Below are positions 55,539-64,000 of a DNA stretch of 64,000 nucleotides, in pieces. The notes under the pieces are model-generated. The model was not told where the DNA came from. It saw nothing but the letters and a program-made list of their open reading frames with translations, and ran no database searches. Positions within the stretch are counted from its first letter, which is position 1, and every line of letters starts with the position of its first letter. A program made the position numbers and the translations under genes. Source of the DNA: Bretschneidera sinensis (Eukaryota; Streptophyta; Magnoliopsida; Brassicales; Akaniaceae); contig CM043705.1 of NCBI GenBank assembly GCA_023935145.1, positions 18,546,501 through 18,610,500 on the forward strand, read 5' to 3'.

Positions 55539-56940
55539 ATGGTTGAAAACCCTAATGAGAATGTTGCTAGGACACTTAAAGACTACTTGCACCCTAGCCG
55601 AACGGCCACCCCATCGTGTATCATATTCCCCCCTAATGTTCAACAACTTGATTTCAAACCGAGGATGATCCAGTTGTTACCAACCTTCCATGGATTTGAG
55701 AATGAAAACCCCTGTATCCATATTAAGGAATTTGAGGAAGTAGTAGCAACCTTTCAAAGTAGAGCTGATATGTTAGACACCGTCAAACTTAGGTTTTTTC
55801 TTTTTTCACTTAAGAAAAAAGCCAAGGCTTGGCTGTACTCGTTAAGGCCTAGGTCTATAGGTAGTTGGGATGAGATGACCGGAGTTTTCTTCCAAAAACA
55901 CTTCCCAACCCATAAGACCAATAACCTCAAGAGACAAATCTCAAATTTTGCACAAAAGGAGAGTGAAACTTTATATCAAGTTTGGGAATGTTTCAAAGAC
56001 CTTCTGAATTCTTGTCCACACCATGGGTATGAGAGTTGGCGGGTAGTTAGCTACTTCTATGATGGACTTCTAAGTAGGGAGAGGCAGTTCATAGAAATGA
56101 TTTGTAATGTGGATTTTCTTCAAAAAAATCCTGATCAAGCCATAGATTTCCTAGATGACCTGTCAGAAAAAGCCCACACTTGGACAGGACCAAATGCCAT
56201 GGAAAGCACTAGGAGAAATCAATCTGCTGGGATTTATCAACTTAAGGAAGAGGACAGCATTAAAGCCTGTTTAGAGGCTCTAACTAAGGAAATTGAAGCC
56301 TTAAAATCCAAAGATGCTAGAGCCCCTAAACTGGTTGCTAGGGTAGAGTCTCATGAGCCTTGTTTCATGTGTAATGGGGTAGATCATTTACCTAGGGATT
56401 GTCTAACTTATTTTGAGATGAAGGGAGAGTGTAATGCTGTAGGTATACCCTTTATAAAACCAAACTCACCCTACTCTAACACCTACAATCCCGGTTGGAA
56501 GAATCACCCTAATTTTAGTTAGAGATCCGATATGCAACCTCCTGCCCAATCTAGTACCCAATGGCAACTGAAAACAACCTCATTTAATACACCTCAATAG
56601 TTTTTACCTTTGGAAGATATGTTTAAATCATTTATGCAGGTACATGCCAAGAGTGTGGAAGAGTAGGGCAAAATAAACCAACAGTTGTTAGAGGAGTAAC
56701 AAGCGATCAAAGAGGAACAAAAGGTAATAAAGAGTCAACTCACCAAGTTGACTATCTTCTTGACGATTCAAGAACAATGTTGCTTTCCTTCACAACCACA
56801 ACCTAATCCAACGGGACAATATATGGCACAAATCTTTGGACTTGAAAATCAAAATATTAGAGAGGTTAATGCCATAATCACCCGCAGTGGTAAGAAAATT
56901 AATGGGTCCACTCTACCATCAAACTTAAGCAACAAAGATA
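55539..56940 (+). pseudogene. Athila gag
   Basis: Starts MVENPNENVARTLKDYLHPS at 55539. The capsid region includes LDFKPRMIQLLPTFHGFENE, FFLFSLKKKAKAWLYSLRPR and WDEMTGVFFQKHFPTHKTNN. The intact CCHC zinc knuckle CFMCNGVDHLPRDC is at about 56364-56405. The first stop is at 56520, after YNPGWKNHPNFS. Readable sequence continues with stops through EVNAIITRSGKKINGSTLPS to about 56957. Apart from these stops the first 327 codons are uninterrupted, so it is among the younger-looking gag copies here. Confidence 0.85.
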
Positions 56941-56999
56941 AAGCCCCCAAGGAATAAGAGGCCCATGATGATTATTCTCCACCGGTGCCTTACCCTCAA

Positions 57000-57632
57000 G
57001 CACTCCTTAAACCTAAGGAGATAAATTCAGCATTAAAAGGTGAGATTCTTGAATAACTTCAGCATGTTAAAATTAATTTTCCTCTTCTTCATGTCATAAA
57101 ACAGATCCCCAGCTATGCTAAAGTCGTCAAGGATCTATGTACACTCAAAAAGAAGCACAATGTGAAGAAGACAACATTCTTAACAGAGCAAGCAAGTACA
57201 ATAATTGACAGCAAGGAACCACCCAAATATAAAGATCCGGGTTATCCAACGGTGGCTTGCCAAATTAGAAACAAATCTTGTGGCCAAGCATTGCTGGATT
57301 TGTGAGCTAGTGTGAACCTCATGCCATACTCTATGTACTTACAGCTCGATCTAGGTGAGATCAAACCAACCTCTGTGGTACTTCAATTAGCAGATAGATT
57401 GGTAAGAAAACCAAGAGGTATTGTAGAAGATGTTTTGTTGCAAATTGATAATTTCTATTATCTTATTGATTTTTTGGTTTTAGATACTGTTTCTACTGTA
57501 AACACGGAGTCAAAAATTCCTTTGATACTTGGAAGACCATTCCTTGCCACCACCAATGCCCTCATTAATTGTAGGAATGACCTAATAACATTATCGTTTG
57601 GAAATAGGACTCCAGAGGTAAATATTTTTTGA
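57000..57632 (+). pseudogene. Athila protease, active site mutated
   Basis: The gag-protease linker reads VPYPQALLKPKEINSALKGE and SYAKVVKDLCTLKKKHNVKK. The protease active site expected as LLDLGASVN reads LLDL-stop-ASVN: the glycine codon is TGA at about 57302. The rest is open: MPYSMYLQLDLGEIKPTSVV, GIVEDVLLQIDNFYYLIDFL and IPLILGRPFLATTNALI. Reading ends at 57632. A short remnant of the pre-RT segment follows to about 57930. Confidence 0.85.
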
Positions 57633-57939
57633 GTCTCATGGTAGCCACATGAAGAGGATGAGTACATCAAAGATAATTCTAACTCTTCGAAATTCATTTC
57701 TAATAATTTTGAATTCAATGATTCTTTAGTTTATCCCCATGTCGTTAATGTTGTTGATGTTTTTAATAAGCTACAAGAATTTATTAAGAAATCTTCGCAA
57801 CCATGCTTTGAGGAGTTGCTTGAGAGAAGTCACATGGATGCGGGAATCGAATACCCTACTGTTGATAGTAAATGGGCATCACCAAAAACACTTGAGCCAC
57901 ATGTGGTGGACTTTAAATATTCCTTGCCAAAAGACTAGC

Positions 57940-59666
57940 ATTGAGGCCACTGAGTATGGAGCCTCATCTTCAGCACCACAATGATGCCAGCAATGAGAGT
58001 TGTGCAGCATCTGGCTGAAGACGTAAAACTTAGCGCTCATGGGAGGCAACCCACAACATATCCTTTTACTTTTATTATTTTTCATATTTCTTTTTCTTGT
58101 TTACTATTATTATTTTGCTGTTTTCCAGTTTTACTTTCGTTTTTCTTTTTCAGGGACAAATATACGAAGCAGTTCAAATGGTGGTGCACAATTTTCAGCT
58201 TCTGTGCACTTTTGGCTACAAAGGGAGTTTCCTTAACTTTTGCTTTTAAATTGAGGACAATGCTTATTCTAAGTTGGGGGTGGAGGAAAAAAGGAAACAT
58301 ATTCCTGTTTTTCATATTTTTCTTTGAACTGCTTGGTGTTTTTTTTTTTTCCTTTTTGTTTGTTTTTAGCATGCTTTGTGTTAGCCTTAGAGTTAATTCA
58401 CATGTCAATGATATAAGCCTAATTGAGATAGCATATAACATTTAGAAGTAGTTAAATCTTGATTTGGTTTGAGAATAATTTAAGTATCAATCTTAACTTG
58501 GTTTGAGACTCTAGTTTGCGGTAAGATTGTATGATTAATCTAAAGCATTTAGAGAAGTTTTATGTGTGATTTGTCTTGTGAATAATTTTGCGGTCTTGAC
58601 AAGCTCTAGAACTTATTTGATAATCACTTGAGGCGAATTCCTAGAATGCACACTACTTAGGATATGATATAGGCCATTTTTGAACCGTTTGAGCCTTTCA
58701 AACTTACCATTGCTATATCTATCACTAGTCATATGTTTGAGCCTTTTTCTTGAAAAAGAATTTGAGCCTTGTTTCTTTCAATAGCCCATTTACTCACCTT
58801 TATGAGCCTAAAAAAATATTTTATCCTTACCTTTCTCTTAAAAGAACTTAGCTATACACATTTATTGAAAAGCACTTAAAAGGAGTAAGGATTGAAATAT
58901 GAGAAAATATCACTACCATAACCCAAGTACATTAAAGGAGATAAGTTGGGGGTTATGAAAAAGAAAAGAAAAATGAAAAAGGAGGTGAATGGTCTTATGC
59001 CAAAATACAAAAGAAAAGAAAAGAAAAGAGAAGTGAATTATGGCAAAGAAAGAAGAAAAGAAAAGAAAAGTGGCGATTTGAGAAAAATGCTCGAAAAACG
59101 GTTGAAAAAAGTTGGGTGTTGAAGTAAGGTTATCTAGTGCTTAAAATTGGTTGTGTTTAAAGCTAAGAGATTGATTTCTTTTACTTGTGAATCCTTCCCA
59201 TTCTTTCTTAAACCTTTACCTTAGCTTAACGTTACAAGCTTATTAAAGACCTATTGATCCAATGTAATGTGATTTTTCTACAATAGTGGAGAGTGGTTTG
59301 AAATATAAACCTATGGAGCTTGTTTTTGTGATTGATGTCATGCAATTTATCATGTTTTAGAGGCCAAGACTTGTATTCATGAATGTTATGCATAAAATCA
59401 TCCAGATGATCGGATTAATGGATTGTGGTAAGATAGATGTCAAGAGTCAATAACGATTTTAAGATTGATGTTTGGATTACTTTTTAGACTTGGGTGAAAT
59501 TTAATGATTCTATGTGCCGTATGTTAAGTGAAATTTTTTAGACAAAAAGTGAATTACTCTTGGTTAACATTAGTATTGCTTTACTTTACCTTGATTCCCA
59601 CCGTAGAATTCATCTCTTGTTTTCGATTGAATTGCTAGGGACTAGCAATAAGCTAGTTGGGGATTG
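57940..59666 (+). other. 3' non-coding region of the gag-protease Athila element
   Basis: Opens with GCTGAAGACGTAAAACTTAG and the TGGGAGGCAACCCA hairpin at 58040-58053. It then contains TTGAGGACAATGCTTATTCT and CTAAGTTGGGGGTGGAGG, usual in Athila. A poly-A/G-rich stretch with repeated AAAAGAAAAG is at 58960-59075. The polypurine region AGTTGGGGATTG abuts the 3' LTR. Small ORFs here have no recognisable domain. Confidence 0.7.
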
Positions 59667-60969
59667 TGATGAGAGTTATAAAATGCATCTTAATAGTACT
59701 TAATTGTTAGGATTTTTAGAATTGATCTAGGTTATAATTACACTTTTATATGTTAACAACTCTAAGGAATAATTCCTAGATCACTTATTTGTTTTGATGC
59801 ATTTTCAGGTATTTTGAGTCTTAAAGAGATGAAAAAGCTATTGTTGAATAAAGCACAAAGATTCCATGTATACCAGAGCAAAAGAGGGCTTTCGAAAAGG
59901 CTAAATAAAGAGATCCAAGTATGTGCGCCGCACCCTGGATAGAGCTAGGGCGCACCCTCCAAATCAGAGGCCAAAACAAACAAAGAAGACCATCAGGTCA
60001 GGGCGCACCCTGTATGGAGCTGAAGCGCACCTTCTAGAAAGTTTACAAGGCTGGCCTAAATCCAAGGTTAAGTGCGAGAAAATCCAAGTCTAAGCACGGA
60101 CAGGAATTTTGCTCTCCGAGTTAGGTCTGAATTAGGTCTTTAATGATTGTTTAAAATCCTAAAACACCCTTGGACCCTTGTATTATAAATAGATCACTTA
60201 GGGTTTGATATTAGACATAGAGGAAGCAGGAAGACTCAAGAAAGGAGCAACTTCTCCTCCATCAAAGTGTTCAACCATGAGCCCCATGGCTAACTAATCT
60301 CCAAGCAAGGCAAAGGGATGAATCCCTAGGTGTAGTTGTTCCTATTTTCCTTTATTTGATTTAGGTGTAATAGAGCTTCATCGTTATGACATTGTTATGA
60401 TTTACTTTTTAATCTAATTATAAGATTTCATCTAATCCGGTGATTGTATCTTCCTCCTTGATATAAATTTAGTCATGCTTTCCTTATGTCAAGATTGTTT
60501 GGGTATGATTAAGTTCGGTAGGTTTATTCTTTAGGTTTGTCCATTACTGCAATATTGTCATAAAAGATATATTATCGTTTCTTGATAAACCTATATGATA
60601 GATCATGTGTGCATGAATCGAAAACAAAAAGTATTTCATAACAAACAAATTAGGGTTTATACATGTTCTTATTGAATATTTGCCGATTGCATGTTTGGGA
60701 TGTGAAACAAGCAATCGAGATAAGAATAACTGAATCAAGTTAAGATTAAGGCAACGAACCTAGGGAGGATTCCTAGATCCTTGTTATCCCTCTATTATAT
60801 TTTACAACCTACACAATTACTTCATCATCAATTTCATATTCTCTACTTATTTTGATTATATGTCTCATATTGAAGTTTACATCTTTCTTTATAGTTAACT
60901 TGTCTCCCTGTGGAATCGACACCCCAAAGCCGTGCTACAACTACTGCATTACTGTTTTGGGCATAATAA
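59667..60969 (+). repeat. 3' LTR of the gag-protease Athila element
   Basis: Carries the complete repeat region 59915-60045, with GCGCACCCTCC, GGGCGCACCCTGTATGG and AAGCGCACCTTC, of which the 5' LTR keeps a merged copy. TATA at about 60182. Ends GGGCATAATAA, followed by GCTGA. Confidence 0.9.
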
Positions 60970-61407
60970 GCTGACTAGGAGGTCAATGTTCACCTCAAAC
61001 TTCATGCCCATCACGCTGGTTCTTAAACGTAGAGCCAATGGACTAGGCTTCACCAAGTTTGCATAGAACTGGTGAAAGTGTGGGTAGTATTTTTGGCGAA
61101 TCTTGACAAGTGGTGTCAAGTGTACTGTGTTAAAAAGAGGTAAAATGTCAAAGTTTACATGACGGATAGAATCGAAGTCAACAAATCTACCCATCATGAT
61201 CTTTTTATGGTGAATGACAGAGTTATACCTTTCTTTGGCTACTGGACTCCAGAAGAGTGAGTTGTCAAGCTCAGTCATCGCCTTTTTGCTCGAGGAACCC
61301 GCCAAGCCTTTTTCTTTAGCATCTGATGTCGTGGATTTCTTGGACCGTGGCCTTGTAGATGCGTGAGGTCCTCCAACGGTAGTTTTGATCCAGATTCTCT
61401 CAGACAT
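60970..61407 (-). pseudogene. Sirevirus env-like ORF, N-terminal part
   Basis: ATG at 61407. A Lys/Ser-rich, basic N-terminus is followed by NSLFWSPVAKERYNSVIHHK, GRFVDFDSIRHVNFDILPLF and YYPHFHQFYANLVKPSPLAL. The last block is the FYANL signature of plant copia env-like proteins and the PF20167 family. The ORF is open up to the Athila insertion, about 146 codons. It lies about 680 bp downstream of the RNase H end, the position of env-like ORFs in Sireviruses. Confidence 0.65.
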
Positions 61408-62087
61408 TTGGAAGAAAGTGTTTTTATGGAGAAATTTGAGAGATTTTGGAAAAAATGGATTTTTCTACTGTAGAAAGTTGAAATGAAGGTGATGGGGGAT
61501 GAGATTAAGGACTCTATGGAGTGTTTTTGTGAGATTGTGGATAGAAATCAGAGATTTTCTAGAGAGAGAAAGCTTAAGGGTTTTGAAAATGGCATGAAAA
61601 CCTGAAAAACTGAAGCAACTATTTATAGAATGGCGATACCAGTCGACTAGGTCCTTCATAATTTGGGAATTTTTATCATACCAGTCACCTGGGTCGGGAT
61701 ACCAATCGACTAGGTAAACTTGCAGAGAAATACCAATCAACTAGGTTATCCATACCAGTTGATTGGGTAGGTTACCAGAATTTCAAATTTTGGCTCCAAC
61801 AATGTCTTATACTACCAGTCGACTAGGTACTTGGAACTAGTAAACTGGTTGAATTGGCAGTGAGTTACCAGTCGACTGGAGTCAAGTTACCAATTGACTG
61901 GACCTTTTAAGAAACTTAAAAAGATGAGTGCTAGCTTAGAGTTTTAGCACGAATTTTTTTTATCTATGCCATCTTGAGTAAGAGATATATTAAATAAGAG
62001 TTAATACTTATTCAGTAGATGTCAAAGATGCATATGATGAATGTTGATGTAATCAAACATACAGTTTATCATAGACTTTTAAACCCA
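61408..62087 (-). other. Spacer between Sirevirus pol and env-like ORF
   Basis: Non-coding. It contains the second palindrome cluster at 61635-61905. A short minus ORF crossing it (61740-61465) is explained by the repeats and shows no domain. Confidence 0.6.
61635..61905. repeat. Second CCAGTCGACTGG-type palindrome cluster
   Basis: About nine diverged copies, for example ACCAGTCGACTAGGTCC near 61640, ACCAATCGACTAGGTA near 61701, ACCAGTTGATTGGGTAG near 61754 and ACCAGTCGACTGGAGTC near 61869. They are more diverged than the LTR copies. Confidence 0.85.
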
Positions 62088-63756
62088 TCAATAGTCTAAT
62101 CTTACAAAACTAACTTCACTTAATGGTTTTATAAGAATATCAGCTATTTGATCTCCTGAAGGAATGAATTCTAGTCTTATATCACCTTTTTGAGCATGGT
62201 CTCTTACGAAATGATGTTTAATTTCTATGTGTTTGGTTCTAGAATGCTGAATTGGGTTTTTGTTTAAGTTGATAGCACTGGTGTTATCACAATGAGTTGG
62301 AATATCTTTAAAGTTCATGCCATAGTCTTCTAGTTGTTATTTCATCCATAACACTTATGCACAACAACTTCCGCTTGCTACATATTCCGCCTCGGTGGTT
62401 GATAGCACAACCGAGTTTTGTTTTTTTGGAAAACCAAGAGGTTAACATTGTATCTAAGAATTGGCATGTTCCACTAGTGCTTTTTTTAGTCTACATCCCG
62501 CAAAATCAGCATTTGAATATCCTACAAGCTCAAAAGTTGAATCTCTAGAGTACCATAATCCTAGGTTTTGAGTCCCTTGTAGATATCTAAGGATTCTTTT
62601 TACTGCGATTACATATGATTCAGTAGGATTAGCTTGAAATCTAGCACATATGCATACACTGAACATTATATCACGTCTACTTGCAGTTAAATAAAGTAAA
62701 GCTCCTATTATGCTTCTATAAGTTTTAGTGTCTACACACTTACCTCTTTCATCAAGGTCAAGTTTTGTAGAAATTCTCATAAGAGTGCCAATTGACTTTG
62801 AGCTTTCCATCCCGAACCATTTTAATAGGTCCTTGGTGTATTTTGATTGATTAATAAAGATGCATCCTTTCAATTGTTTGATTTGAAGTCCAAGAAAGTA
62901 GGTAAGTTCTCGCATTATGCTCATTTCAAATTCACCTTGCATGCACTTAGCAAACTCTTGGCACATAGATTCATTAGTAGCCCAAAATATGATATCATCA
63001 AAATATATTTGGACTAGTAGTGTGTTATTTTTGTGAGTTTTTGTGAAGAGGGTTGTGTTTATTTTTCCTCTTGTAAAATTATTTTCAAGCAAAAACTTAG
63101 TCTTTCATACCATGCTCTTGGAGCTTGCTTCAACCCATATAGAGCTTTAGAAAGCTTATAGACATGATTTGGAATACTAGGATTTTCAAATCTAAGAGGT
63201 TGCTCAACATACACCTCTTCTTCTATAAAGCCATTTAAAAAAGCATTTTTTACATCCATTTGAAATAATTTAAACTTGTTAAAGCATACAAAGCTAATAA
63301 CATTCGAATAGCTTCTAATCTAGCTACGGGAGCATAGGTGTCATCAAAGTCTATTCTTTCTTCTTGATTATATCCCTTAGAAACTAGTCTAGCCTTGTTA
63401 CTAGTTACTATTCCATTTTCATTCATCTTATTTCTAAATACCCATTTAGTTCATATTATAGTATGATTCTTTAGTCTAGGAACTAGATTCCATACATTGT
63501 TTCTTTCAAATTAATTTATATCTTATTACATAGCATTTATCCAATCAACATCCTTCTTGGCTTCTACAAACATCTTAGGTTCTATTTGAGATAAATAAGC
63601 TACATAATTGCAAATATTTCTAATAGAGGAACGAGTTCTTGCCCCTTGTGAAGGATCACCAATCACTTGATCGTTTGGATGATAATTTACATACCTCCAA
63701 TCTTTGGGAAGACTATCATTTTGTTGACTTGTAAATGGTTGATCAAGATTGATCAA
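62088..63756 (-). pseudogene. Sirevirus (copia) reverse transcriptase and RNase H
   Basis: RT blocks read [36 protein letters not shown] and KLSKALYGLKQAPRAWYERL. The catalytic box is IYFDDIIF (family usual YVDD; both Asp kept). CQEFAKCMQGEFEMSIMREL and YFLGLQIKQLKGCIFINQSK follow. RNase H: GYSNADFAGC (first Asp), a frame-shifted LSTTEAEY-like region, then HCDNTSAINLNKNPIQHSRT and HIEIKHHFVRDHAQKGDIRL. At least three frame changes and several stops are present. Motif wording is closest to Sirevirus pol. The N-terminal end is at 63756; integrase was not found before the window ends. Confidence 0.85.
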
Positions 63757-64000
63757 GCAGAAATCTATAATATATATAGTACTATTTAGGAATTAACCAT
63801 TAGTTTGTGGTTTTCTTTAGCTTCTCACTTTTCAGTGCCTCCAAATGTTGTCTAGTTTTTTAGACAGCCTTATCATGGGCAGATAACCACCCACCAATGA
63901 AGATTTAGATTCGAAGAAAGAAAAGAGAAAAAAAAAAAAAGAGTTAACAATAAAATGTAGGATCTAAATTGTAATTTACATCATCTGTTGTGTACTGTGA
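63757..64000. other. Unassigned DNA at the window end
   Basis: AT-rich, with a TATATATATAG stretch and a purine-rich run at 63913-63945. No integrase coding sequence recognised, so the Sirevirus pol may be truncated or interrupted here. Confidence 0.3.

Larger units (their letters stand above)
54007..60969 (+). mobile_element. Athila-lineage element with gag and protease only
   Basis: LTRs of 1227 bp (54007-55233) and 1303 bp (59667-60969) start TGATGAGAGTTATAAAATGC. Flanks are ACTGA (54002-54006) and GCTGA (60970-60974), 4 of 5 identical. A tRNA-Asp-type primer site, gag and protease follow the 5' LTR. RT, RNase H and integrase are absent: sequence passes from a short pre-RT segment (about 57900) straight into the 3' non-coding region. 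It is therefore non-autonomous. It interrupts the env-like ORF of the Sirevirus. Confidence 0.9.
51305..63756 (-). mobile_element. Sirevirus-type Ty1/copia retrotransposon, 3' part, split by an Athila element
   Basis: On the minus strand from high to low coordinate: RT and RNase H (63756-62088), a palindrome-rich spacer, an env-like ORF (61407 onward, interrupted by 54007-60969, resuming 54006-53189), a 3' spacer, a purine-rich tract, and a 3' LTR (52515-51305). An env-like ORF after pol and palindrome repeats are hallmarks of the Sirevirus branch of copia. Integrase, protease, gag and the 5' LTR are not in the window. Confidence 0.85.

Noticed and set aside
58082..58445. ORFs on both strands with long Phe/Lys runs
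   Set aside because: Non-coding 3' region of an Athila element with T-rich composition.

Overview
This window looks like nuclear DNA of a eudicot plant. It is AT-rich, intron-bearing and dominated by nested LTR retrotransposons (Ty3/gypsy Tat, Athila and Tekay-like; Ty1/copia Sirevirus), with Mutator-like (MULE) and hAT DNA transposons. One gene looks intact: a four-exon universal stress protein (USP) gene at 9233-10985. Beside it lie an exon-1 remnant of a second USP copy and, on the other strand, a decayed S1/P1-type nuclease gene of the ENDO4 type. No tRNA, rRNA or CRISPR array was seen.

Layout. 1-8822: 3' half of a Tat-lineage element, with RNase H, integrase, an antisense ORF with its own TATA box, a 3' UTR holding two tandem-repeat arrays, and a 3' LTR. 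The UTR carries a hAT element (4200-5342) with a captured HD-Zip class II fragment. The 3' LTR carries a solo Athila-type LTR (7310-8674, TSD ATGAA). 8823-14370: the host-gene island. 16215-21993: a decayed MULE with long terminal inverted repeats, a transposase remnant on + and a convergent GRF zinc-finger/coiled-coil/membrane-anchor remnant on -. About 23076-27483: a gag-only Tekay-like element interrupted by a solo copia-type LTR (25566-26506, TSD TGACC). 27486-29909: an RNase H-like remnant, a small foldback MITE and a 1.5-kb non-autonomous MULE with a near-perfect 9-bp TSD.

31412-49725: 5' part of a second Tat element, split by a 15.3-kb Athila element in reverse orientation (32295-47641, TSD CAGAC). 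That Athila is itself split by a smaller, forward-oriented Athila relative (38881-43736). 49726-51304: unassigned DNA with exon-like segments. 51305 to about 63756: a Sirevirus (copia) on the minus strand with LTR, env-like ORF and RT-RNase H. Its env-like ORF is split by a gag-protease-only Athila element (54007-60969).

The insertion order is readable from nesting and target-site duplications. Two patterns stand out. First, several unrelated LTR families each carry a private cluster of G+C-rich short repeats or palindromes upstream of their TATA box. Second, two elements carry extra genes: the antisense ORF of Tat and the convergent GRF gene of the MULE. All transposon ORFs are broken by stops or frameshifts. 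Family assignments rest on recognised motifs, not on database searches.
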